A DNA stretch of 64,000 nucleotides from Hoplostethus atlanticus (taxonomy: Eukaryota > Chordata > Actinopteri > Trachichthyiformes > Trachichthyidae), in assembly GCA_034670405.1 (NCBI GenBank), contig JAXDDX010000004.1, positions 3,516,001-3,580,000 of the forward strand. The letters run 5' to 3'. Below the pieces are notes generated by a model. The model worked only from the letters and a program-made list of their open reading frames with translations, was not told the origin of the DNA and ran no database searches. Position numbers and translations under genes: made by a program. Positions 37,101 to 63,619 of the stretch are shown one piece after another. Within the stretch, counting starts at the first letter, position 1. Each line of letters opens with the position of its first letter.

Positions 37101-37455
37101 TCTTCCAGTGTTTTTGTTTTTGTTCATAGCATATTTGCTCCTTCTGCTCCAGTGGGAAAAGAAAATTCTCCAAAAAACGATTCCTTCTGTTTTGCACGGA
37201 GAGCAAGTCACTTACCAAGAAACACTGACAGTCACTCGTTGCCTTTAAAGTTAATATATAAAAAAAAAAAAGTGTTCATAAATTATTCAACAATGTTCAG
37301 TAGATAAAATAACACTTGCATTTCTGTCCTGAAATCATCAGTTTGTGCTTTCCGCAAAAAAAAAAAAAAAAAACATCAAAAAAGAAGCAGCAGATTTTTG
37401 CCAGAGGTTAATCCATATTAAAAAAAAGTCTCTTTAAATCTCAAAAGGTTTTTCT
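34166..37455 (-). other. dpf3: Probable dpf3 3' untranslated region or downstream flank
   Basis: Follows the dpf3 stop on the - strand. A - strand AATAAA lies at 34170-34175. I looked for double-PHD exons (CDDCDRGYH, WSCHLC types) and found none. If it is UTR it is about 3.3 kb, otherwise intergenic. Confidence 0.35.
34170..34175 (-). terminator. dpf3: Candidate dpf3 polyadenylation signal
   Basis: AATAAA on the - strand (tttatt on +), about 3.3 kb past the stop codon. I noticed no closer - strand hexamer by eye, but the assignment is an inference. Confidence 0.3.
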
Positions 37456-52798
<15,343 letters not shown>

Positions 52799-52960
52799 TT
52801 TGCTACACTGTAACGCAATATCGGCGTCTTGCAGTTCTGAGGGAAACCTACGAAAAACGGACCAATCAGAGCTCGGGTTGAAATCATCGACCAATACATC
52901 TGCAGCGTACGTGATTAAGGCGTGGCCTATGGGGTAAACTGTCAAAATTATTTTAAAGGG
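52799..52960 (-). promoter_or_regulatory. dpf3: Probable dpf3 promoter and 5'UTR with two CCAAT boxes
   Basis: Directly upstream of the start codon. CCAAT occurs on the + strand at 52862-52866 and 52891-52895, about 30 nt apart and reversed relative to dpf3, as is common for NF-Y sites. No TATA box is obvious. The transcription start is not known. Confidence 0.4.
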
Positions 52961-53109
52961 TTTTCCCTTGTATTTATATTGTACACAACTGAATTCCACC
53001 ACTTTTAAAGAGACCCTTACTGTAGCCGGCATTGATATCCACAGCAATTCCTCCTTTGGAGTATTGAGACCACGCACTGCAAATGGCACAGATTATCAAC
53101 AAGGAAGCA

Positions 53110-55408
53110 TAGATTTCATTATTTATTACAATACTTATAAATGATTTATCATCTTCAAGCACCAAGCAAGTCATTTTCCCTAATTTTGTCTGATGCTGCA
53201 GTCTTGGAGAGGAGTGGAGGACAATGCTCACATGTACACACAGGCCTGCACACAATCCCTTCCTCCCACCTAAGTAGCTTGACAGACAGACAGACAGACA
53301 GACACGCACATACACAAACATCAAAGATAGGAAGGCAATTCCAGATTATGTTTTGACAGACAAGCGCTGATATGACTTTAATGTTATGCAGTTCTTTCAC
53401 AACTTCAGCCAGTATCCAGACAGCATTGCTAGAATTTTCACCTGTATCAATAATTTCAGCTTGATCTTCAGTCAGGAGTGTTGAGTAAGGAGTGTTGATG
53501 ATAGCACCCAATCCCATCAAACATGCTGGACACATCAGTCACATAGTTTATCTCTCAAACACCACAAAGGATATTTGAAACAACATACTGCACAAACCTG
53601 TAGCGGAATGAACTTCAGCACAAGACATCTGACATGATCTATTTCCTATTCTATCCTGTGCAATATTAGCCTCTCAGGGGAGGGGTCGTGTGATGCAACA
53701 TTCAGACAGATAGGCCGATTTTGAGACAAGGCAGATACATCATCCTTCCAGACACCACAACCAAAAGTTCCGAGTTAGGAGCAAAGGGAAAATGACTATC
53801 TACAAGACTTACAATCAACCGAGATTGATTACCCACTTTTTAAAATAAAAAATAAAAAAACAAGCATCATTGTAAAGGCACCCCAATGTGCTCTGTAATA
53901 CATCTAGATGTAACGGCCTCATTAGTCAATGAATAAAACTATTTATGACACAAAAGATAATGTCAAAAAAAAGTTAGTTAAAGCTTTGAATCACTAAATA
54001 CAGTTCATTATCTCAACATTTCAACATGTAAGTTGAGCTTTTGTTTAGGTTTTACTGATGTTGAATTACATGGGGTATGAGTATAGTTAAAACAAACAAG
54101 CAAACAATGAGGAGAAAAGGTGTGGCTCACTTATGGCCACTACATAAATAGCCATACAATAACTCATTAGCATCACACAAAAAATAATATGACACAGTAG
54201 CTTTCAATAATAGATGAAAAACAATGCAAAACTGTAACAGGATAGTTGAAACACAAATGTTTTCAGCTTAGTCAGGACTCCTTATCTCATCGGCATGTGC
54301 TCACAGAGACCTGGAGGCATGCATGTGATATGTAAAACTGGTATGGAGAGGAATTTGTATATTCTTCAGCTCTGCAAAACAAAATCCACAGTCAATATTG
54401 TTAAAAGTCAAGGTGTGTGAGGAACACAATGTGGACCATGAAACAGATACACTCGATAACGTATATATACACAACTGAAATGCCACCCATTATAAGAGTG
54501 AGGTTTAATATTGGTTTTCAGACACCGTCCTCGAACAACTAAAAGGCCATGGTTCTCTCAGACTATCATGCATGCCAGAGTGCTACTAAGTTTTTTTTTT
54601 TTCCATCTTCAATACATAAATAATTTTCCCACATCTCAAATGTACACTCTTCTAACATAGTTCTATGTCGCCATACAGCCACAATCGCGTGGTAATATAT
54701 AAAAGTTATACCAGCACAGACACAGTAACCTGAATGATTTTTGGCACACCAGATACCCACAATCTAGACCTAGATTTCAGATCAATTTGCGGCAGACTAA
54801 TTGATCAGCTGGATATCTGGGTTTTGGCCATGGTAAGCAACAGCTTTTTACAGCTGAAAAAGGCTTAGTGCAAAAACTAAAAGGTTGCAAAAGAGCATGC
54901 AATGGAACCTGCGGTTGTATCTGCATGGATAAAAATATCCCCTTACCATTACACATACACATCAGAGAAACAATGCTCAATAATAAGGATTACTTAAAAC
55001 TAATCAGAACAACCACACAGGGTGCTCAACTAACTAATACTCTTTAAATGATACATTTTTTCTGTTTTTTTTCCCCCATAGTAGAAAAATATTTCAACAG
55101 CCATATCAACGTAAAAGTAGTGATTTGTGTCAGTGAGATTCAAAATATTCACTGTCAATAATCAGAGTGGAAATACAGTTTTCACACTCAGTCAAGTAAC
55201 ACACGTGTTCCTGCTGTTCTACAAGGCCACAGGAACTCAGAAATCCCAAATCTGTCAAATGTCCTGTATTTACTAAAACAAAAACGTTCTCGCCACAGAT
55301 ACGGGACAGGACCATTGGAGTAACGGAGGTATAGCAGTAACGGATTGTGGGCTGAGTGAGTGAGTGAGTGGTTCTCTCTGCTGCTCTGAGGAAGGAAGGC
55401 CGTCCCCG
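53110..55408 (-). other. zfyve1: Probable zfyve1 3'UTR, or zfyve1-dpf3 spacer
   Basis: Runs from the zfyve1 stop towards the dpf3 promoter with no supported open frame. A - strand AATAAA is at 53122-53127. It includes a short (GACA)n run at 53280-53304. Extent inferred only. Confidence 0.35.
53122..53127 (-). terminator. zfyve1: Candidate zfyve1 polyadenylation signal
   Basis: AATAAA on the - strand (tttatt on +), 2.3 kb past the zfyve1 stop and only about 320 nt from the dpf3 start codon. Nearer variant hexamers may be used instead. Confidence 0.25.
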
Positions 55409-55641
55409 TTAAAGGTCTCCAGGTTTCTGGTTGCAGCCAGTGCACACCCGCACAGGGTGGTCCCAGCCCCGCGAAGGGACCGGCCGGCGCTCCGGGGAGC
55501 AGTCGGCGCACACTCCCTGTCCACAGGCGCGGCAGTGGTGCTTGGACAGCTTGGCAGTGAACTCGCGCTGGCAGTTGTGGCAGGACAGGATGTCCTGGTC
55601 AGGCACCCAGTAGGCAGGACGGGCAGCATCTTTCACTAGAC
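55409..55641 (-). CDS. zfyve1: zfyve1 coding exon 11 (second FYVE finger, stop)
   Basis: Acceptor gttctcctcag. Encodes LVKDAARPAYWVPDQDILSC, then CQREFTAKLSKHHCRACGQG and HPVRVCTGCNQKPGDL, then TAA (55411-55409). All FYVE zinc ligands and KHHCRACG are present. Confidence 0.96.
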
Positions 55642-58600
55642 CTGAGGAGAACACGCAACACACACAAACATACACAAGTACACACAAACAAGCATACTTA
55701 TTGGTAAGAGTTTTCCATTAACATAGAAGATGCAGTGTGAGAGGAAGGCTGACAGCAGCAGAAGCAGCCTCCATCTTAAGTCATTAGTTTCATATTCTGT
55801 CTTATTTTTCTTAAAACAAGTGGAAGAGTCTGATTCCAAGGCAGTTTTGAAAATTTTTCAACGAGGCAGAAAGATGAAAGATGAGTAGAACGTTTGGATT
55901 GGGTAATAAGGAGGTCGGTTTAGTTGTGATTGGAGCAGAGCGTGCTCTGGAGTATTTTTAGGGTGGTGTTGAGGTTGGAGTGAGTCTGCTAATGTGTTCA
56001 ACAGAATATCAGTTTGCCAGAAACAAATGTTAAACTTCCAGCCATATCTATTACTAATAAATGTAGCCTACTACAGATGTGTAAAATGATATATAGCATT
56101 CATGTACTAATAAAGCTTTGGAGTAAATATTAATAATTATATTATATACTAATAATATAATAATAATATTAATACTATTTAAAGTTTTCCAAATATGAGA
56201 TTGGCCTCAAACAGTAGCCTGAAAAAAAGCCTGGTTTTGCAGATTGCTCCAGTCTTGTTAATATATACCTATCTCTCCCAGAGCTGCAAACTGTCTCATT
56301 TATTTAACATTGACTATCATGTATCATACATTGGGCGTCTTCCATTAGGTCTTGACGTTGTGCAATAGAAAAGCAATATGTCACATCAGCAGAGTCAGCC
56401 ATGTCTTCAGTCTATAACTGGTACAATTCAGACTCTGAACTAGTGAGCACTGAGAAGGGCCAGCCGTCCCCTTTAGCCTACTGTTGAGGCCATTAGCCAG
56501 GTTAGAAATTATTACGTGTAATGGTGTGAACTAGGTGTGAATATCTAGCCTGAGTGTGAATACAGCGTGGTGTAGATGAGTCGGATTTTGAAGAGTGTTG
56601 AGAGAGGGTGTCTAGGGGGGACGGATCTGGGACGCCAGAACTTACTGTTGATCCTTCTGGAGACGTTACAGACCTAATTCAATGGAACATCTGTGATGGG
56701 AGGAGCCCACCTGATAGCCCCAATACCATACCTGCTCAACGCTTGGTTTCCACATGGACGCTCACCCAAATAACACAAGGGTTGGTTACATCCTGTGTAT
56801 TGGTAAATGAACCAGCCTTAGATATAAATAGTCTAAATCTCAAAGCCTACATTTTTCTAGGCATTTTAACATGATTCTTTTAATTGACCATAAGCATATG
56901 AGTAGTGCCCGACAGGACACTCAAAAAAATGCTTTGTGTAGGCCTATGGTTGTAGACTACAGAATAATACAATGCCCATATTGCATCATCTTGATAGAAA
57001 TATGAGAGTCAGTTGTCGTCATTCAATAAGCTGCTATATAGTAGTGAGTTTCTGCACAGATGGTGGACATAACTGCACACTAACTCTTACACAAATGCAT
57101 AGTGAAATAGAGTTTGCAGGTTACAGTGTAATGCCAAACAAACAGACTGGATTCCTGGTCAGCTGTCTCGCCTTTGCACTGAGCAATAGATGCAAGGACT
57201 AAAGGTCAGAATGAGGTAGCAGAATACCTCTACACGAAAGCGCTGCCACAAAATAAACCTATCATTATATATATATATATAATATATTATCAAAAGCAGT
57301 TTTAGGCTCCAGTGCCAGAATGTCTGGGAAGATTTCCATTTCCTAGCCTATAAACATTTTTACTGGCAAGAAGAGAATATTACAGGCAAATGCAAATTCT
57401 GTATTGGAGCACCTGCTTCATGAATCAGGCAAAACAAGGTCATTTTGTTGAAATCACTCATCTGAGTCCCACAAATAATTTCAGCAAACAGCGTCACCCA
57501 CTGAGCGGGTGGGAAATCCACTGCCCCTGTTTGAATTCAAATTATGTAGCAACCAATTAGTCACTCTGAATCGGAGTGAATATGATGGAGCAACATAACA
57601 GTTCAAATCCCTGCGAGACCTTTTACATTTACATGACTTACTGCGAGTGAGCAGGTAGGAGATTAGTGTCTTGCTCAAGGACACTTCAAAAGGACAAATC
57701 TCTATTAATGGACACATTGTTCTGCTGCAGGGACCCTGTGAGCTTTTGGTAATGGGACAGGCTCTCTTCCCTCTAGGCCATCCCATATTCCCTATAAGGG
57801 ACATCTAGCTGGCTAGACTCCTGCATAACATCTAGAGTTTAAACTAGAAACAAGATCCCTCTGCTATTCAAAATGGTATGGATTCTTTCTGACCGTAAAC
57901 AAGCACAATCCCCCTCTGCCACCAGAGGGCACTGTATCTATACACTCACATTTACTGGGTCATTGATTCCTATTACATAATAATCTACTTTAGGTCTTGT
58001 TTTGGGCAACACTCACCAAGTGGGATGTCAATAGCAGTAACCACAGCCCCTAGGGTGTTGGTCACTGCCTCTCCAACCTTCCTGGCTAGGGTTCCGCCTT
58101 CGTCCTCCTCAAGCTCCGCCTCAAGCAGCTCTAAACAAAGAAAAAAAAAAACCTTTGTTAAAGCCATAGTTCACCTAAACCTTAAATGGCTTCATAATAG
58201 AGACAGAGGAAATCTAGGCAACATTTGACACAGCAGAGGAACGTGGGTTGGAGGAGGCAGGTGTTTACCTGTGTGTGAAGCTCTCTGCTCGAAGCAGACA
58301 TCGCAGACTCTAACAGGGACGAGACCCCAGCCTCTCTCGGGGACGGGTGTGGCTTTGGAAGAGCAGCTATCGCAGAAGCCCTCCCCGCAGGCACGGCAAT
58401 GATGCTTGGTGTCGTTGTCCTGGAAGACTGCATGACACTTATGGCACACCTTGTGTAAGACAAAAACAACAAGAGATGTTGTTATTGGCCAAGGCCTAGG
58501 AGGAAGAGGAGAGCCTATCCAAGCTTTACCTTATGACCTGCAAACATGTTGTGTAATAGACGCTGAACACCATGGGTAGACAGTAAACATGTCTCTGGAC

Positions 58601-61600
58601 AGGAAAGTGTTGACTCGGCTGTGGGTGGGTGGCTCAGGGCGAGGCTGCGCATGTCACTCACCAAGATGAGGGAGTTGGGTTTCCAGTAGGCTGGGGCGAT
58701 CTGATCTGTCAGCCAGGAGGTGACGGCCTTGGCAGGCTTGACGCCGAGCTCTGACACAGACTGCGCCACCAAGTTGACTCCATCCAAAAGACGCTGCGCT
58801 GCATTGCTATTGTCCTTCAGAAAGCCATCCGACTGTGGAATGCAGAGACTGAATTTACTACACAAGTAGAAAAATCATTGCCCAGATACATCATTCTAGG
58901 TGGGCATAATAAAGGATAATGGAGAAAATAGAGTTTGGATTTCATTAAGAAGCTTGTTTCTCTTACCCCTGGCCATATATGCTGGATCTCAGTGCGGACA
59001 ACTGTATCCACAGGGTCCTGGTTCCCATACCAGAATTGACGGCTCCGATAGATCACTCCACAATTGGGACATTCGATCACATACCTGCACAGAGAAATAT
59101 ACAACACAATTTCTATACAAATAGCACTGCAAATATGTTTGAAGTATAATTTGCTGCGAGGCATCTAGGTTAATGAGAGTGGAAATGTTAGGGCAATTAG
59201 GGCATGTAAACGTAACGCAACCCTGCCCCATTACACATGACCCTTCTGGTCATTCCCATACATACCCAGACCAGGCGTATTTGGCAAGACCCATCCATGG
59301 TGAGTCTGAGGAAGCTGAGGTCTTGGGAATAACTATCACTTCCTTCCCCCCTTCATAGCAAGCCTGGAGTGGGAGGAAACACAATGATTTCGGCTTTAGG
59401 GTCATCAGCCATGGAGCGAGGGTGATACCAGTGTGAATGGTAAAGAATAAAGGATGCTATCTTGGTGATGTAGGCCTACAGTTCACGCTAAACTAAGAGT
59501 GAGCCATCATGCTTACCTTACAGGTGTAAATGCGGTTATCATACTGAGCAGAATAACGGCAACGGTTCTTGGCCTCATGGCAAACTCCTTCTCCTAAGTG
59601 GTTCATGCTGTTCTTGCAGCCAGATCTGGGAAAAGGGCAACAAGACAGAATGTCAAACAACTGAACCAACAAGAGGAGGCAGGAAACATGGCGATGGAGA
59701 AAATTTGCTAAAAAAAAAACAGAGATAGAAAGACACTGACCCACAGCTGAGGCAGAGGCTTGAGCAAGTGAAGTACTCATCAGGGAAGAAGCAGCTGTGG
59801 GCTACAAGTTCACCTGCAATTTCACCATTGAAGCGCTCACTCAGGGCCTGGAAGGAGGAAAAGCAAGGACCAATAGACCAAGACTACATAAGGAGTACAA
59901 CCATTCACTAAAGAGGATCCAATGTGGACTTGTTATCCATACACAGATGTTGGAATACAAACTGAATACCTGCAATTTCAAATAGCATAAACCATACACA
60001 CAAAAAAAGTGATCACTACAAATCCGTACACGATCACCTTTCTGTGTTGGCTTTACAATAACACGCAGCCAGTTTGAAACAGGTTGGAAGCCAGCTGGTT
60101 TTTGAGCTATATACAGCCCTACCTGCAGGGCTTTGAAGATGACCACAGGGGTGCGGGGGGAGCGGGTGGCGTTGTTATCCAGGAGGCGCTCCAGGTTGTC
60201 CTGCAGGCCGTGAAAGTCAGTAGGGGGGCTGAGGGTCTGTGTGCCCCGGTACTGGACGGAGCTGAAGGCCTCTGGGAAACGGCCCAGCTTCCTGAAGCGC
60301 TCCAATAGCAGTCGATCTACTGACTCGGATGACTTATCTGAAACAAGAGACAGATGGAGAGATTAATAGACAGCGTAATAAGATTATAGATATTCCTCTA
60401 GCTCTACATCTATGGCATGACCACAAAATTGGATACAGCACACATACATCTCAGACATTGCACTCAAATTGTCACAGAAATTTGTGAGAGGAAAAATAGG
60501 GTATACTTTATTTTAAAATAAAATAATGTAATATGGAAGAATCCTGTAATTCAACCATTAGCCTACATTTTCCTTGCCAGCAGTCCAAAAAGTAGTAATT
60601 ACTTGTTGGAATGCTGATAGCTGCTCCTGATGCTGTGTGAAACAGGCTGGTGCTCGCTATACCTGTTATCATCTGTTAGGTTAACCCTCAATTTAGTTTG
60701 GAAAACACTTGTCCTGTCTGCTGACACAGACCTTCATTCATAGTGATGCAGCAACAATGTACTGTGCTAGTACAAGTCTACACACCATATTCTACTTAAA
60801 GAAGCCAAATCAATTACACTGCACCTGCTAACAGTGGGACTTACGAGCAAGCAAAGTACTGAGAGTTTTGCCTCTACACATACCTAAACCAAGCAACTTA
60901 GTGTGGACTGTTTCATGGAAGATGACCACTGCAGGGCCCAAGCTGGACAGTGGGACGTCCAGGCCGCAGCGGGCCGCTGTGGCCTTCAGCTGCTTGGTGA
61001 AGTGCTTTAGGTAGGCGTCCGAGGCGTCACCGAGGAATTTGAAGAGGTCGTCGTGGAGACGGTCAGCGTGGGTGCGGTAAATGATGAGGTCGGATATGGC
61101 GAGCACCTTGAGCAAGAGACGGGTTCTCTGACCCTGCTTGGAACTGTTCCCCAGCAGCCCCTCCGTATCGATAACCACCACTTTACGGACAGGGTCAAAC
61201 GCCGCCCACACTCCCACCGTACAGGACTCTTGCGTGGGAGAAGTCTTGAACACCTCCCTGCCCATGAAGAATGTGTGGTTCAGGGTGTGGGATTTGCCCT
61301 CTCCCGTGTTGCCAAAGATGGACACCACCTTCAGCAGTCGCTCAGGTTCGCAATTCAGTTTCTTCACAAATGCAGCTTCATCTTTTATCTTTGGAGGAAT
61401 CAGAGTTTATTAGTGAAAACAAGTTATTTAAATAATGAATTTGTCAAAAGGTTGCATCCAAAGAGTTAATTTTTTTAGTAGTAGACCTAAGCAAGTGTCA
61501 TTTTTGCACTACTCACCTGCATTTCCTCGTTCTCATCGACCAGGAGAAAACTGGACACTTTCTCCAGGGGTTTTGCTCTCTGAGCTTTGGTCTCATCAGC

Positions 61601-62056
61601 TGTTTGGACAGAGGGCTGGACAGACGTCTGGACAGAGGGCTGGACAGACGTCTGGACAGAGTTGACCGCAGCGGGTTTGGGCGGTGGAGGATAAGAGGTG
61701 AGCTGGTGTTTCTTTTTGTTACCTCCACTGTGGGTGCGCTTCTGACAGTCTTGGCACAAGTTAACTTTACAGTTCTGGCAGCGGACCACAGACCTATGCC
61801 GTTTGCCATTTTCTGAGGCTCCATTACCTCCTTTGCAATTGTCACAGTAGGGGACATGCCCAGGCCCTATCTGAACCCGCTCATGGTTCTTCAGTTGCTC
61901 CTGACTGTGGAGCTCAAGCTCACAACGAATGCACTGCAAGCTTTTGCACTCATCACATTCAAACGCAGCCTCCTCAGAGCCACCACAGGCATAACTTTCT
62001 TGACATATTAGACTAGTATTGACTCCCTTTTCTGAAGATGAGCCATGGCCACTCAT
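55409..62056 (-). CDS. zfyve1: Zinc finger FYVE domain protein 1 (DFCP1), 11 coding exons, complete
   Basis: PI3P-binding protein that marks omegasomes during autophagosome formation, also on ER, Golgi and lipid droplets; the family has an N-terminal ATPase domain. Exons in order of translation: 61517-62056, 60884-61388, 60123-60337, 59741-59847, 59517-59625, 59266-59363, 58967-59084, 58662-58832, 58269-58449, 58017-58130, 55409-55641. All phases match and give about 796 aa (human 777). Visible: a cysteine-rich B-box-like N-terminus (about 18-110); Walker A GNTGEGKS at 206-213; DTEG at 254-257; a cysteine-rich middle region; and two FYVE fingers, TKHHCRACG in exon 9 and SKHHCRACG in exon 11, each followed by a PVPxRGW turn. 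The C-terminus QKPGDL matches human KKPGDL. Twin FYVE fingers plus the P-loop make the identity near certain. Confidence 0.96.
57620..57790 (+). repeat. Interspersed repeat with tcttgctcaaggacactt core (copy A)
   Basis: Contains tttacatttacatgactta, gtgtcttgctcaaggacact and ctctaggccatccca. It shares the cttgctcaagg core with 63450-63605. Resembles a common fish repeat family. In zfyve1 intron 10. Confidence 0.5.
57915..57936 (+). promoter_or_regulatory. Strong CTCF-like motif in zfyve1 intron 10
   Basis: Contains CCACCAGAGGGCACTGT, which differs from the usual core CCACCAGGGGGCGCTGT at two tolerated positions. Motif match only; binding not shown. Confidence 0.45.
58017..58130 (-). CDS. zfyve1: zfyve1 coding exon 10 (inter-FYVE linker)
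   Basis: Acceptor ctttgtttag, donor gtgagt. Encodes ELLEAELEEDEGGTLARKVG, then EAVTNTLGAVVTAIDIPL. 114 nt. Confidence 0.94.
58269..58449 (-). CDS. zfyve1: zfyve1 coding exon 9 (first FYVE finger)
   Basis: Acceptor cttacacaag, donor gtaaac. Encodes VCHKCHAVFQDNDTKHHCRA, then CGEGFCDSCSSKATPVPERG and VRVCDVCFEQRASHT. All eight zinc ligands and the KHHCRACG PI3P pocket are present. 181 nt. Confidence 0.96.
58662..58832 (-). CDS. zfyve1: zfyve1 coding exon 8
   Basis: Acceptor cattccacag, donor gtgagt. Encodes SDGFLKDNSNAAQRLLDGVN, then TSWLTDQIAPAYWKPNSLIL, leading into FYVE 1. The hydrophobic helix region is part of the ER and lipid-droplet targeting segment in the family. 171 nt, phase 0. Confidence 0.94.
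58967..59084 (-). CDS. zfyve1: zfyve1 coding exon 7
   Basis: Acceptor ctctgtgcag, donor gtaaga. Encodes YVIECPNCGVIYRSRQFWYG and NQDPVDTVVRTEIQHIWPG. 118 nt, ends in phase 0. Confidence 0.94.
59266..59363 (-). CDS. zfyve1: zfyve1 coding exon 6
   Basis: Acceptor cactccag, donor gtatgt. Encodes ACYEGGKEVIVIPKTSASSD, then SPWMGLAKYAWS. 98 nt. Confidence 0.94.
59517..59625 (-). CDS. zfyve1: zfyve1 coding exon 5
   Basis: Acceptor ttttcccag, donor gtaagc. Encodes SGCKNSMNHLGEGVCHEAKN, then RCRYSAQYDNRIYTCK. Cysteine-rich. 109 nt, ends in phase 0. Confidence 0.94.
59741..59847 (-). CDS. zfyve1: zfyve1 coding exon 4
   Basis: Acceptor cctccttccag, donor gtcagt. Encodes ALSERFNGEIAGELVAHSCF, then FPDEYFTCSSLCLSC. 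107 nt. Confidence 0.94.
60123..60337 (-). CDS. zfyve1: zfyve1 coding exon 3
   Basis: Acceptor cttgtttcag, donor gtaggg. Encodes ERFRKLGRFPEAFSSVQYRG, then TRSPRTPVVIFKALQ. 215 nt. Confidence 0.95.
60884..61388 (-). CDS. zfyve1: zfyve1 coding exon 2 (P-loop ATPase)
   Basis: Acceptor cctccaaag, donor gtatgt. Holds Walker A GNTGEGKSH, TSPTQESCTVGVWA and DTEGLLG, then LLLKVLAISDLIIYRTHADR and GPAVVIFHETVHTKLLGL. The ATPase signature is intact. 505 nt. Confidence 0.95.
61517..62056 (-). CDS. zfyve1: zfyve1 coding exon 1 (Cys-rich N-terminus)
   Basis: ATG at 62056-62054 in aaacgATGA context. Encodes 180 residues starting MSGHGSSSEKGVNTSLICQE, with zinc-binding Cys/His clusters (FECDECKSLQCIRCELELH, YCDNCKG, CQNCKVNLCQDCQKRTH), then a low-complexity linker from a 24-bp tandem repeat, and SSFLLVDENEEMQ. 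Donor gtgagt, phase 0. Confidence 0.95.
61606..61661. repeat. zfyve1: 24-bp tandem repeat inside zfyve1 exon 1
   Basis: Two full 24-bp units, each made of two related 12-mers starting ggacaga, plus 8 nt. On the coding strand they encode repeated SVQTSVQP. The unit is a multiple of three, so copy-number change keeps the frame. Confidence 0.9.
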
Positions 62057-63105
62057 CGTTTCTTACAAGGTAAACTTGAACACAGTGTAATGCTAACTGG
62101 AATAGCTTTGACTACAACGCCAACAATATCCAATAGCAGCGAATGAACAATACACACCATGCGCAAATACTGTGAAAATTGTGCTTTACAGGATGCCCAG
62201 TACAAAGGCTCAATCAGTTAAAACAGTTGCATGGTGACAGTGCCCCCTGTGACCTCTAACAATTCAGGATGTGCTAATAATTCACACAGCTTATCAAATC
62301 AATTTTAGCAGCATGAATGCCAAACACTTAGAGTTGTTTTAGTAATATGACACTCAGTGCAAATACACAGTGAGGCAATGAGGTGGAATCAGCCGTCTGC
62401 TAGAGCTAACCTGCTTTCTCACTTATTTTGCCTCTAGTTTGTTCATTAAACAAAGTACGCTTTGCTGCAGCTGCCAGTGCACGCGAGACATAAAACACTG
62501 TTTAGGGTTAGTATTATCTTACTAAAGTGATGCAGAAACAAGTGCAGATAGCCAGTACCACCAGAGACAATGAACTCTCCCTGAAAAGATGAATGTGCAA
62601 ATGTTAACCTATCCGCTAACAACAGGCTAGCTAGCAAACTGGTTCTCAGTAGCTCGCTAACAAACTCAATAGGATGATTTGGCATCCTAGCATGAGTACT
62701 TACATCAAGTTTCGATTGACAAAATCCAAAGAAAGAAATATATTATTATTAGCAAGCCAGCAAGCCCCAACAGTTACTATTTGTTCAAGCGAACTAGCTA
62801 GCCTCCAGTTTGTCAAGTGAGCTATAACAACCTATCAACAATAACAACCAGCCAGTCGATGTCAAATAGTCGGATATCCTCGGGTCGTTCTACAATAAAA
62901 GGCAGCACGGGAGGGGAATTGGCACACTTCCGTTTAAAGAGTCTTTAAAAAGTGTTATTTCATTGGTATCCTTCCGAGCAGTGTCATTGTTTTGTTCATC
63001 AGCCCCCTCCCTAGTAGCTTGCTGTAGCTACGTTATTTTTGTTGCCAGGTCAGATCAGCTGATCAGATTATTTTCAGTCACAGGGTCAGAGGAGGGCGAA
63101 ATTCG
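62057..63105 (-). other. zfyve1: zfyve1 5' flank or untranslated leader
   Basis: Between the zfyve1 start codon and the likely promoter near 63.1 kb. No coding evidence. It probably holds an untranslated first exon and an intron, but I cannot place their ends. A - strand CTCF-like site is at 62237-62256. Confidence 0.4.
62237..62256 (-). promoter_or_regulatory. CTCF-like motif upstream of zfyve1 start
   Basis: The - strand reads CACAGGGGGCACTGTCA, matching the AGGGGGC core of CTCF sites. It faces the site at 57915-57936. Motif match only. Confidence 0.35.
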
Positions 63106-63108
63106 GTT

Positions 63109-63127
63109 GCATCATGGGAAACGTAGT
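63109..63127 (-). promoter_or_regulatory. zfyve1: ZNF143/Staf-type promoter element
   Basis: The - strand reads ACTACGTTTCCCATGATGC, close to the known ZNF143 site ACTACAATTCCCATAATGC that marks many constitutive vertebrate promoters. It lies about 1.05 kb upstream of the zfyve1 start codon, so I take it as the core promoter area. The element can also act on the other strand. Confidence 0.5.
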
Positions 63128-63180
63128 CCTACACTATAGCTGTAGTCAGAGGTGCACAAGTAGGTGTGTTAACATAATTT

Positions 63181-63182
<2 letters not shown>

Positions 63183-63221
<39 letters not shown>
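63183..63221. repeat. (AAT)n microsatellite
   Basis: Thirteen trinucleotide units upstream of the zfyve1 promoter region. Confidence 0.95.
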
Positions 63222-63449
63222 ATTTGATATTATTGTTATCATACGAATTAGCTTTCTCTAATACATCGCCTACTGTGATAGGCTTTTATTGGCCCACAAA
63301 CTACTTCTTTTTTTTTTTTTTACTTTTCTTTAGTCTGGGAAACGTTTCAACACTGCCCTGCTGCATATATATATATAGTGTATATATACTGTGTATATAT
63401 ATATACACAGTTCAACACACTCCCACCTGACAGCTATCCAGTACAACCA

Positions 63450-63605
63450 CATTCGTTATGTCTTGCTCAAGGGGACACTGACAGTTGTGAAGGGAGGGGA
63501 GGGGGGAGTGGTACTAACTCCCTTTCTGCAGTCAAGTTTTTCCCAGTTCAGGGACTCAATCAACAACCTGTAACTCTGTAATCTCTAAGCTACTGCTGGC
63601 CCAAC
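63450..63605 (+). repeat. Interspersed repeat with tcttgctcaagg core (copy B)
   Basis: Contains tcttgctcaaggggacactg, gggactcaatcaacaacctg and ctaagctactgctggccc, in the order of the fish repeat family noted at 57620-57790. Confidence 0.5.
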
Positions 63606-63619
63606 CTTTGTAAAACAGA

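Noticed and set aside
60084..60308. Open frame on the + strand opposite zfyve1 exon 3
   Set aside because: Reverse-strand shadow of a GC-rich coding exon.
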